Source: Micromonospora violae
Lineage (GTDB): Bacteria > Actinomycetota > Actinomycetes > Mycobacteriales > Micromonosporaceae
NCBI RefSeq assembly: GCF_004217135.1
Contig: NZ_SHKK01000001.1
Coordinates: forward strand, 1,364,001-1,428,000
DNA: 64,000 bases
Reading direction: 5' to 3'
This document shows, piece after piece, positions 46,543-54,159 of the stretch (positions are counted from its first letter, which is position 1; every line of letters begins with the position of its first letter). The notes under the pieces were generated by a model. It did not search any database. It saw only the letters and a program-made list of their open reading frames with translations, and was not told the DNA's origin. Made by a program: the position numbers and the translations under genes.

Positions 46543-46556
46543 GACCATGCATGGTC
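46543..46556. promoter_or_regulatory. Perfect palindrome over the HD-TIR start codon
   Basis: GACCATGCATGGTC is a 14-bp perfect dyad that contains the ATG (46547). The 281-bp gap upstream (46266-46546), shared with the divergent channel gene, contains no gene; GGATATC-like AT-rich bits at 46431-46445 are the only promoter candidates. Confidence 0.5.
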
Positions 46557-48532
46557 AGAGTTGGCCTATCCATGACGCCGTGCACGGCGTCATCGACTTC
46601 GATGACCCGACACTGTTCGCCCGACGCGATCTCCTTCAACTCCTGCTGGAGTCCCCGCAACTGCAACGACTGAGGCGGCTCCAGCAGCTTCCCTTCGGCG
46701 ACCATGCGTTCCTGTCCTCGACGCACAACAGGTTCTCGCATGCGGTGGGGACGGCGCATGTGGCGCTGCGACTGATGCAGCGCCTGCACCGGATGGGATT
46801 CTTCACCCCGGTGACGATGGCCGGACTGCGTGAGGCGGTGCCCTCCCTCGCCGACGGCGACGACGCGACGCTCATCCGCCGACTCGCCGAACACGTGGTG
46901 TTCGCCGGGTTGCTCCAGGACATCGGCGAGCTGCCGCACAAGCCGTCGGTGGGCCTGTTCCTTTACCCCCACGCGACGATCGCCACCCGGGTCGCCGCGG
47001 ACTTGGAGGTGTCGACCCACGGAATGTCCGACAAGGAGTTGTTCACGCTCAACGGCATCATCGATGTGTTTCAGGTGCACGAACCGCTCCGTACCGGGCT
47101 GGACATCGGCGTGCTCGCCTACCTGATTGCCGGTCAGCCGACACCGGACATCCACGTTACGGACGCTCTGCTGGCGGTCCGTCAGATCGTCGATGGGGTG
47201 GTCGACGCCGACCGGCTGGACTACGTCCACCGGGACTCGCACCACTCGATCGACAGTGGCCTGTCGTCAGCGGCCCACGTCATCGAGTCGCTGATCACCT
47301 ACGATCGCGACGGTCCGATCTTCAACTCGACCGGACCAGTGGCCAACTTTCTGATGTTGCGGGCGGTGCTACGTTCGCAGGTCTATTCGGCGCCCGCGGT
47401 GCGGTTCCGGGTCACGTTGCTGGCGGTCGTGATGTCGGAGCTGCTGCGCCGACAGCCCGACTGGATGACCAAGTACTTCGACGCCCGCTACGGGACGCTC
47501 AGTGGTGAGGCGTTCAGCCGTTTGGACGACACGTCCCTGTTCGCCGGTCTACGTCAGCTGCGCGCCGATCGGGAAGCAGAGGTACTGGACCGCCACGTGG
47601 CGCGCGCCGCCGACGAGCTGCTGGGTGGTGGTACGCCGTACGAGTATCACTGGTTGGACCGGCCGACCAGTGCCGAGTCGCCGGCGCAATTGGTCCTGCG
47701 ACCGGACATCTTCGTCGACGCGTACTGGGACTACGAGACGCATCGTCTGTACCGCCCGGCGTCGGTGCGCGTGAGCGGGGCACCGTACGCCGCGCCGCTG
47801 GAGACGGTTCCGCTGGAGCGGACGGCCGGGCACGTGAGTGAGTTCCTGCAGATGATGTGGGACTCGCCGCCGGTCCAGAACAACGTGCTCTTTTTCGTGC
47901 CACCGCAGCGGACCGCCTGGTTCCGGGCCACTGTTGCTCGAGGGGCGGCGGAGCGGCGCGGGCTCTACCAGGCCGCTATCACCCGCGACGCCGAGGTGCG
48001 GCTCTCCGTCGTGGACGATACCCGTGCGGAGGAGACGCACAGCGGGCCGTCGATCTTCGTGTCGTTCTGCTGGGAGGACATCGACTCGATGCGGGCGATG
48101 CTGCGCCTGTTGTACGAGCGCCGTCGTCGGTACTACGCCTTCGTCGAGGACTATCACGGCCTGGGTGGAAACACCAAGAAGAACGGGTCGAGGTATGCGG
48201 CGCAGGCCGATGCCGCGCTCATCCTTCTCTCTCCTGCCTACGCCGAGCGGGCAACCGACCCGAAGGGCAACATCTACCCGGAGTTGATCGCGCTGGGCCG
48301 GAAGGTGCCGCCGGAGCGGATTGTTCCCGTGTCGCTCGATGCAAAGGCCGACTACCGGGAGGAGCTGGACCGGTTCCCCTGGGCGTTGATCGGTCACGAG
48401 GAGGTGCCGTTCCTGGGTGCTCCGATCCGCAACGCGACGACCAGTCAGATTGCCCGCGCTCTTGACAGCGCCCTGCAGGTGATCGACAGATCCTGGAAAG
48501 ACTCGACGGACGCGACACGGTCGATGAGGTGA
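46547..48532 (+). CDS. HD-domain (SAMHD1-like) protein fused to a TIR-like domain
   Basis: A 661-aa fusion. The N-terminal half matches SAMHD1/dGTPase-type HD proteins: IHDAVHGVIDFDD, LQRLRRLQQLP, HNRFSHAVGTAHVALRL (metal His, about residue 65), LLQDIGELPH (about 122) and VVDADRLDYVHRDS (metal Asp, about 222). In active enzymes the second motif reads HD; here it is QD, so one metal ligand is changed. Residues about 500-640 are TIR-like: SIFVSFCWEDIDSMRAML, YYAFVEDYHGL, AALILLSPAYAERATDPKG and YPELIAL with a Glu at the usual NADase position. The combination suggests nucleotide sensing coupled to NAD cleavage or signalling, as in antiviral systems (inference). Confidence 0.85.
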   Translation: MHGQSWPIHDAVHGVIDFDDPTLFARRDLLQLLLESPQLQRLRRLQQLPFGDHAFLSSTHNRFSHAVGTAHVALRLMQRLHRMGFFTPVTMAGLREAVPSLADGDDATLIRRLAEHVVFAGLLQDIGELPHKPSVGLFLYPHATIATRVAADLEVSTHGMSDKELFTLNGIIDVFQVHEPLRTGLDIGVLAYLIAGQPTPDIHVTDALLAVRQIVDGVVDADRLDYVHRDSHHSIDSGLSSAAHVIESLITYDRDGPIFNSTGPVANFLMLRAVLRSQVYSAPAVRFRVTLLAVVMSELLRRQPDWMTKYFDARYGTLSGEAFSRLDDTSLFAGLRQLRADREAEVLDRHVARAADELLGGGTPYEYHWLDRPTSAESPAQLVLRPDIFVDAYWDYETHRLYRPASVRVSGAPYAAPLETVPLERTAGHVSEFLQMMWDSPPVQNNVLFFVPPQRTAWFRATVARGAAERRGLYQAAITRDAEVRLSVVDDTRAEETHSGPSIFVSFCWEDIDSMRAMLRLLYERRRRYYAFVEDYHGLGGNTKKNGSRYAAQADAALILLSPAYAERATDPKGNIYPELIALGRKVPPERIVPVSLDAKADYREELDRFPWALIGHEEVPFLGAPIRNATTSQIARALDSALQVIDRSWKDSTDATRSMR

Positions 48533-48599
48533 CAAGCCTCCGCCTGACATCGCCTACGCTGCACGCAGCCGCCCCTATCTTCCCGACCGACGAAGGTGC

Positions 48600-49247
48600 A
48601 TGACGACGATGAGCATCGGGACCGACCGCAATCTGAACATACTGGCCCTCGACGTGGACGGTGTGCTGGTTCATCCGAATGACCGGTTCGACGGCGGGCC
48701 GTGGGACACCCACATTCAGCACGATCTGGGGATCGACCCGCGCGCGCTGGGCCAGCGGTTCTTCAAGGTCTACTGGCCGGAGATCATTGTGGGTAAGCGT
48801 GACCTGCGGGAGACCCTCGAGACCGTGCTGCCCGAGCTCAACCCCGCCGTGACGGTCGACGATTTTCTCAATTACTGGTTCGTCAATGACGCGCGAGTCG
48901 ACGAGGATGTCGCCGCCGAAGTCCGGATGTGGCGGGAGCGGACGGGGGGTACGGCCATTGCGGTGACCAACCAGGAGAAGTACCGGATCGCCTACCTGAC
49001 CGACCAGGTGGGCCTCGGTGACCTGTTCGATCACATCCTGTGGTCGGGTGAGCTGGGCATGACCAAGAGCAATATCGACTTTTATCTCGCCGCTCAGGCG
49101 AGGACGGGATGCGACGACCCGCAGCGGATGTGGTTTTTCGACGATGACCAAGCCAACGTGTCGGTAGCGACGGAGGCTGGCTGGCGGGCCCACTTCTACA
49201 CCAGCCTGGACGAGATGCGGCGAGTACTGTCGAGCGTCCGCTCGTAG
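48600..49247 (+). CDS. HAD-superfamily hydrolase
   Basis: A 215-aa HAD phosphatase-fold protein. Motif I is ILALDVDGVLVH, motif II is IAVTNQEKYR, motif III includes the Lys in MTKSNIDFYLAA and motif IV is MWFFDDDQANV. The cap is a small helical C1 type. Substrate cannot be assigned. It lies 67 bp after the HD-TIR gene on the same strand, so it may be co-transcribed. The ATG at 48600 has GAAGG upstream; ATG 48609 is an alternative. It is convergent with the RipA-like gene. Confidence 0.88.
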   Translation: MTTMSIGTDRNLNILALDVDGVLVHPNDRFDGGPWDTHIQHDLGIDPRALGQRFFKVYWPEIIVGKRDLRETLETVLPELNPAVTVDDFLNYWFVNDARVDEDVAAEVRMWRERTGGTAIAVTNQEKYRIAYLTDQVGLGDLFDHILWSGELGMTKSNIDFYLAAQARTGCDDPQRMWFFDDDQANVSVATEAGWRAHFYTSLDEMRRVLSSVRS

Positions 49248-49285
49248 GAGGCCGTGGGCGGAGGGGTGGGGCGGGCTCGACCCTT

Positions 49286-49975
49286 TCAGGAGACCGTGAC
49301 GGCCAGGACCAGACCGAGCAGGATCAGGTAGGCCACGGCGAACACGACCGGCACCCACTGCTCAAGATAGGCCATTGGCCAGTACAGCGACCGATCCCTG
49401 CCGGAGCCGAGGCCCTTCCACTCCGCCCTCCAATACGGCGACGCCGGTAGCCGCTCCTCGAGTGCGCCGATCACGCGGAACTTGGCGGACGCCAGCTGCC
49501 GGTACGAGCGCAGAATCCACGACCACGCGGCGCACTGCGCGACGAGGATGGCCAGTGGGAGCACCAGTGCGGTGCGGGGCACCTGTACGCCCTGCGCCCA
49601 GATGACGTTGACCAGTGTGAAGACGGCGGTGTTCACGGCTAGGAAGAAGGTGTTCGTCGAGCCCCTCCGCGCGCTCACGCGGTCGGCCATCTCGACGTAG
49701 ATCTTGTATTGTTCGAGAATCGCGCCCTGATACCGCTCGGTCTCGCCCCCATACGAGTCGGCGGTCACCTCGGACGTCCATAGCGCCGATCGAATTGCCG
49801 CAATGTCCACCTGGTTGCGTCCAAGGTACTGTCGTGCCGCGCCCGTCAGCATCCGCCGATTATCGGCATCTCTGCTCCTCTCGCCAAGACATTCGACGAT
49901 CAACGGACAGAACTCGTCCGGCGCTTCGCCGACTCTTGTGTACGGGGCGCGTACCTCATAGTGTCCCATTCGCAT
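49286..49975 (-). CDS. RipA-like small membrane protein
   Basis: A 229-aa protein. The N-terminal about 90 residues are soluble and unrecognised. The stretch QGAILEQYKIYVEMADRVSARRGSTNTFFLAVNTAVFTL, two transmembrane helices, WSWILRSYRQLASAKFRVIGALEERLPASPY and a third hydrophobic helix near the C-terminus (VPVVFAVAYLILLGLVLAV) resemble the RipA family of oligomeric membrane proteins. Family function is not well defined. Start is the ATG at 49975, or 49969 six bases later. Such proteins are often found near TIR or nucleotide-signalling genes, and the HD-TIR gene is 0.8 kb away; a membrane effector is a possible role. Confidence 0.65.
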   Translation of the reverse strand: MRMGHYEVRAPYTRVGEAPDEFCPLIVECLGERSRDADNRRMLTGAARQYLGRNQVDIAAIRSALWTSEVTADSYGGETERYQGAILEQYKIYVEMADRVSARRGSTNTFFLAVNTAVFTLVNVIWAQGVQVPRTALVLPLAILVAQCAAWSWILRSYRQLASAKFRVIGALEERLPASPYWRAEWKGLGSGRDRSLYWPMAYLEQWVPVVFAVAYLILLGLVLAVTVS

Positions 49976-49976
49976 C

Positions 49977-49994
49977 CAGTGACACTGGTCACTG
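49977..49994. promoter_or_regulatory. 18-bp palindrome between divergent genes
   Basis: CAGTGAC-ACTG-GTCACTG has perfect 7-bp arms. It lies immediately upstream of the RipA-like ATG and about 48 bp before the small peptide gene that opens the seven-gene operon. It is well placed as a shared operator for both directions. Confidence 0.55.
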
Positions 49995-50041
49995 CGCCGT
50001 CGGCCGTGCCTCGGCGGACGCGTCAGAGGAAGGGGTATGAC

Positions 50042-50200
50042 GTGGCCGAAAGCGTCGCGAGCGATCTGGCTATCGCACGCCTTATTCAGAAACTCGGCGG
50101 CAGCCGGCACCGCAGCACCCTGGACGAGCAGTCGGCCGACCGCTCGCACCCGCCCTCCACGCCGGCACCGGACGCCCGCGACGAGCCCAAGCAGCGGTGA
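50042..50200 (+). CDS. Small 52-aa peptide heading the seven-gene operon
   Basis: A GTG at 50042 follows the ribosome site AGAGGAAGGGG by 6 bp and opens 52 codons with about 80% G/C in third positions. The N-terminus AESVASDLAIARLIQKLGG is amphipathic and leader-like. The C-terminal half (SRHRSTLDEQSADRSHPPST... ending DEPKQR) is very hydrophilic and lacks Cys. The stop is 7 bp before the next gene. The ATG at 50037 that would open the longer downstream frame is only 1 bp from the ribosome site and is less likely. It may be a RiPP-type precursor, a carrier peptide or a regulatory leader; no known class matches. Confidence 0.55.
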   Translation: MAESVASDLAIARLIQKLGGSRHRSTLDEQSADRSHPPSTPAPDARDEPKQR

Positions 50201-50207
50201 TCCCAGG

Positions 50208-51227
50208 GTGGAGAGTCGGTGGCGCGACATCGTGGTGCTCGACTACGAGGTCGACTTTCCCACCGCTTCGCCGCTGGAACTCGCGCTCTACAGCACCGGC
50301 GCGGCGCTGGCGCCACGGATCCTGCTCGAGTGCGCCGACCGGTGGGGGGCGCACCGACGCCCCGGACTGCTCGACATTCCGGCGGGACACTACGACCGAA
50401 CGCTGCACGAGTTCGGCAACCGCTGCGCCGAGCCGTCCTTCGTGGCCGGCCTCGCGGGACGACTGAGCAGGTGCGTTAGCCGGGTCGCCGAGGCCACCGC
50501 TCGGCTGGCCGGTGCTGATGCCCCGACAGCCGGCGGCATCCAGGCGGCGGTTGACGCGCTCGCCGAGCTGATGGCCTTCCACGTCCTGAACTGGGCGCTG
50601 CCGCTCACCGACATCGAGACCTGGTTGGCCGGCCTCACTCGTGACCCCCAGGCTGCCCGGGAGCTTCTCATGCGCCTTCTCGTGCCGAACACATCCGCGC
50701 ACCTGACCGACTTCGCCACGCTCACGGCTGCCGCCCATCACGCCATCCACGCCGGTGGTTGGTCGAGCCAGCGAGCGGCGGAGCTCTCCGCGAGCATCGG
50801 GCATCTGCAGGCGCCCGGCCTCCCGCAGCGCCCGTTCGAGGACGCGCGGACCTTGGAGACGTACGTCCGATCGCTCGACCCGCCGGAGGTGGGCTACTTG
50901 GAAGCCATGCGCGACTCCCGGGACGCTGCCCGGCGGCGGCTGGCCCGGGACACGAGCATGCTGCTGCTGGCGGCCGGCGGCACGGGCCGGCGCGTGGCCC
51001 GCACCTGGGCGTTCGTGTCGATGTGTCGGCTCGCCGCCGAGGAGGAGGAGCAACGCCGCCGGTGGCAGGCCAAGACATTGCAGACGCTGCGCTCTGCCGC
51101 CGACCGTGGCGGCCTGGACCTCGGTACGGTGCTGCCGAGCGCCTGCGACACTGACGAGACCGCTGGGGACCGCCCGGTACTGCTCATCGATGCCACCGAT
51201 GGAGCTTGGGCGTGGCTGCGCTCCTGA
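50208..51227 (+). CDS. Helical protein of unknown function (possible split dikinase middle domain)
   Basis: A 339-aa all-helical protein from the GTG at 50208. No family is recognised with certainty. Its C-terminal third (DSRDAARRRLARDTSMLLLA...RTWAFVSMCRLAAEEEEQRRRWQAKTLQTLRSAADRGGLDLGTVLPS) has the Arg-rich helical look of the central domain of PEP-synthase-like and rifampin-phosphotransferase-like enzymes. The next gene supplies the ATP-grasp and phosphohistidine domains of such an enzyme and lacks that centre. The two proteins may therefore form one split enzyme (inference). It overlaps the next gene by 16 bp. Confidence 0.65.
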   Translation: MESRWRDIVVLDYEVDFPTASPLELALYSTGAALAPRILLECADRWGAHRRPGLLDIPAGHYDRTLHEFGNRCAEPSFVAGLAGRLSRCVSRVAEATARLAGADAPTAGGIQAAVDALAELMAFHVLNWALPLTDIETWLAGLTRDPQAARELLMRLLVPNTSAHLTDFATLTAAAHHAIHAGGWSSQRAAELSASIGHLQAPGLPQRPFEDARTLETYVRSLDPPEVGYLEAMRDSRDAARRRLARDTSMLLLAAGGTGRRVARTWAFVSMCRLAAEEEEQRRRWQAKTLQTLRSAADRGGLDLGTVLPSACDTDETAGDRPVLLIDATDGAWAWLRS

Positions 51228-52807
51228 CCGACCTGTCCGGACCCGCCACCGAGGTTGGCGGCAAGGCGTTCGGTCTGCGTGTCGCCGACGCCCATGGGTG
51301 GCGCGTCCCGCCCACCGCGGTGATTCCCGCTACCGCAGTTCCACAGAGCGGAGAGGCCGACCCGTCGTGGCTGCGGCAGAGCAGCATGGAGATCGCGGCG
51401 TGGGCGCGCGACAGCGGCGTCAGCCACCTGGTTGTGCGTTCGTCTGCGGAGGTGGAAGACCAGGCCGCGCACAGCTATGCGGGTGTCTTCGGCTCTGCAT
51501 TCAGCCGGCTGGACCCGGTGGGCCTCACCGACGCCCTGACGTCGGTGATCGCCTCCACCCGGTCCACGACCCGGGCCGCCTACGAGGATGCCGTTGGCCT
51601 GCCACGGTCCGCCGGCCGGATGGCCATCGTGGTGCAGGCCACCGTGCCCGCCCGCAGCAGCGGAGTGGCATTCGGCTGGCACACACCGGACGGACCGCAG
51701 TTGCTCGTCGAGGGCACCTGGGGGCTGGCGGTGCACCTCGTCGAGGGCATCAGCGCCGGTGACTCCCACCGCAGCGGCCCAGTGGGCGGGCACCGGGTCC
51801 GACCAAAGCCGTTGGCCGTGTATCCGGTGCCGGACCACGCGCATCGACCCGGCGATGTCGTGGTCACCGACCACGGGTTTCCGGCCAAGGTCGTTTATGT
51901 CGACGAGCCAGCCGGGCTGGCCTACCTACGCCTGCCGCCGGCCCTGGCCGAGCGGGGTTGCCTGCACCCGGGGCTGCTCGCCGAACTGGAGCGACTGGTG
52001 GGTCGTCCGGTGCCCGGCTGTTCCAGTGGTGTGGACGTGGAATGGGTCGAGGACGCCAACGGCACGGTGTGGCTGGTGCAGTTACGCCCTCTGACCGCCC
52101 GACCGACGGAACCGACCGCATCCGATCGGCGCCGAGAGCCAACCGGAACCCTGCGCGGTGAACCCGGTGCGCCCGGTACGTGGCGCGGGCCAGTGTCCTC
52201 GCCGGCCGGTATCGGCCGGTACACCCCTGCCGACGGACGGGTTCTCGTGTGCGGGGCGGCCCGCCCCGAGCTGCTGCCCGCAATCGCCCGCGCGTCGGCC
52301 ATCGTCAGCACCGACGGCGGGGTGCTGTGCCATATCGCAATCGTCGCTCGGGAGCTCGGTAAGCCCTGCGTGATCGGTATCCACGAAGCCACCACGGCGC
52401 TCCCCGAGGACATGGTGGTGACAGTGGATGGCACCGCAGGCACCGTCCGAGCCGCTCCCGTGCCGGAGGACATCGATCGCCCGGCCGAGCCGGCCGACGA
52501 CGTCAGCGTCGGATTCCTCCCACCGGACCAGCCACCCGACCCGGCCGACGAGGTCTTCACCGCCTGCGACGTGGTCGTGTTGATCCTCACCCGCTACGGT
52601 TCGGTCGCCCCCGACGCCCTCGCCGCTGCCCCCGACCACCTGGTCGTCGTCGTCGCCACCACCGAAGTCGCCGAAACGCTGTGCCCCGAGCCCGGTTGGC
52701 GGCTTCGGCAGGTATCCGGCGGATGGTCGTTGCTGGCACGCGGGGTGGACCCGGATCTGCTGCGCCGGGTGTGCCGGCTGCTGTCCGTACCGGGTGCGCT
52801 GCAATGA
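51212..52807 (+). CDS. PEP-synthase/rifampin-phosphotransferase-like enzyme, two-domain
   Basis: A 531-aa protein. The N-terminal PPDK-type ATP-grasp domain has EVGGKAFGLRVADAHGWRVPP, LVVRSSAEVEDQAAHSYAGV, SGVAFGW and VEWVEDANGTVWLVQLRPLT. The mobile phosphohistidine domain has IVSTDGGVLCHIAIVARELGKPCVIG with the phospho-His near residue 372. A 90-residue C-terminal extension is unrecognised. PEP synthases and rifampin phosphotransferases carry an extra substrate or PEP domain, absent here. The GTG at 51212 lies 7 bp after GGAG and overlaps the previous stop. It likely transfers phosphate from ATP via His to an unknown small molecule. It overlaps the RtcB-like gene (ATGA). Confidence 0.85.
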   Translation: MAALLTDLSGPATEVGGKAFGLRVADAHGWRVPPTAVIPATAVPQSGEADPSWLRQSSMEIAAWARDSGVSHLVVRSSAEVEDQAAHSYAGVFGSAFSRLDPVGLTDALTSVIASTRSTTRAAYEDAVGLPRSAGRMAIVVQATVPARSSGVAFGWHTPDGPQLLVEGTWGLAVHLVEGISAGDSHRSGPVGGHRVRPKPLAVYPVPDHAHRPGDVVVTDHGFPAKVVYVDEPAGLAYLRLPPALAERGCLHPGLLAELERLVGRPVPGCSSGVDVEWVEDANGTVWLVQLRPLTARPTEPTASDRRREPTGTLRGEPGAPGTWRGPVSSPAGIGRYTPADGRVLVCGAARPELLPAIARASAIVSTDGGVLCHIAIVARELGKPCVIGIHEATTALPEDMVVTVDGTAGTVRAAPVPEDIDRPAEPADDVSVGFLPPDQPPDPADEVFTACDVVVLILTRYGSVAPDALAAAPDHLVVVVATTEVAETLCPEPGWRLRQVSGGWSLLARGVDPDLLRRVCRLLSVPGALQ

Positions 52808-54159
52808 CGTACTCGTCGTTCGACCACTTCGAGGGACGCTTCCGGAATGCTGGCGACCGGGCGGTGCGGTTTCTGCTCGGCGGCGAGTTCCTCGGTCCGC
52901 TGCTCGCCTCTCCGCTGCGTGACCGACTCGCGCGAGTCGCGCAACTGCCGTACGTCCACGGGCCGGTCGTCGTGCATCCCGACGTCAGCGTGAAGCCCTT
53001 CGGTTTCCCCGCCGGCATCGCTCTCCACACCGAACCGGGGTGGCTGTATCCACTGTCGGCACCCGACATGGGCTGCGGATATCTCGTCGTCGACTCCGGC
53101 ATCACCGTCGACCCGGACGAGATGGACAGGACGGCCATGGCGTCCGCGTACGACGGCATGCTGCGGCAAATCGCCGTGGACTCCCCGGACCGGCCCGACG
53201 CATCCTGCCACGTACGCGACGTACTTGTCGGCGGCCTCGATGCGCTTGCCGCGCCCGCCGCGTTCACCACCTCGGCAGCTCCGGCCGAAGAGCACAACGA
53301 CTGGCCCACGGAGCTGGCGCTCCTCGACCCGGACTTCACCGACACGACCCTGCAACGCAGCCTCGGTAGCGCGGCTGGGCACTTCGTCGCCTGCTACGTC
53401 GTGCAGCAGCCGCTGCGGCCGAGCACACCATCCACCGGTCGGATCATCGTCGTCGTCCATGTCGGCGCGGCACCGATCCGCGACCACCTCAATCGGCGCG
53501 GCCTGTTCCTCGATCTCGCCCAGGACGCGGTCCACTCCGGCATCTCCCTGGAACACGACGCCGCCGACGGGCTGTTCGCCGTCGATCTCGACAGCACCCG
53601 AGGACGCGCCCTACTGGGCACCGCCATGGCGGCCCGGAACTTCGGCTACGCCAACCGGCAGATCGTCGCGGACCGGGTCATTCAGGCCCTCACCGCAGCC
53701 CTGCCCACAGCTGTCGTCGCACCGGCCGTACAACTGCGCCACGTCGACCACACCGCCTTCGAGCAGGTCGACGACGCGATCCGCGCACGGCGCGGGCTGC
53801 AACCGCTGCACGCCGCCCGGCCGGTGTTCATCACCGGCGGTGAACATACCCACGCCTATCTGTGCCACAGCGGAGATGACACGGCAGTCAGCGACGGGGT
53901 GTGCTGCCACGGCGCTCCCGTCCGCGAGACGCCCGCCGTCCCGCCGTCCGTCTGGGACCGCCCTGATCTGGACGTCAGCCCCGGCGCACTACGCGGCTGG
54001 GTCGACACGATGACCGCGAACACCCGCTTCGACGAAAGTCGGTTCTGGGCCGACCTGGGCAACATCGAGGGCGTCATCGGCCAACTCGCGAGCCTGGGGA
54101 TCGCCCGCCCGGCCGCACGGCTGAGGCAGCTCATGAACTATCGGGAGCTCGGGCTGTGA
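52804..54159 (+). CDS. RtcB-like protein, probably not a standard RNA ligase
   Basis: A 451-aa protein with the RtcB order of motifs: VHPDVSVKPFGFPAGIAL, APDMGCGYLVVD (Asp and Cys of the metal site), LGSAAGHFVACYVV in place of GTLGxGNHF, VVVHVGAAPIRDHL in place of HxGSRG, AMAARNFGYANRQIV, and FITGGEHTHAYLCHSG near the end. Several metal-binding positions (Cys and His) are kept. The GNHF Asn and the SRG loop are lost, and the His-Arg-Lys-Gly-Ala guanylylation motif is not seen. It may have been recruited to a non-RNA substrate. It is coupled to both neighbours by ATGA and GTGA overlaps. Confidence 0.8.
   Translation: MTYSSFDHFEGRFRNAGDRAVRFLLGGEFLGPLLASPLRDRLARVAQLPYVHGPVVVHPDVSVKPFGFPAGIALHTEPGWLYPLSAPDMGCGYLVVDSGITVDPDEMDRTAMASAYDGMLRQIAVDSPDRPDASCHVRDVLVGGLDALAAPAAFTTSAAPAEEHNDWPTELALLDPDFTDTTLQRSLGSAAGHFVACYVVQQPLRPSTPSTGRIIVVVHVGAAPIRDHLNRRGLFLDLAQDAVHSGISLEHDAADGLFAVDLDSTRGRALLGTAMAARNFGYANRQIVADRVIQALTAALPTAVVAPAVQLRHVDHTAFEQVDDAIRARRGLQPLHAARPVFITGGEHTHAYLCHSGDDTAVSDGVCCHGAPVRETPAVPPSVWDRPDLDVSPGALRGWVDTMTANTRFDESRFWADLGNIEGVIGQLASLGIARPAARLRQLMNYRELGL

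Noticed and set aside
50037..50207. ATG 50037 as the start of a 396-aa protein
   Set aside because: The ribosome site is only 1 bp from that ATG, and the first 57 residues are low-complexity; the GTG at 50042 in another frame and the GTG at 50208 explain the region better.
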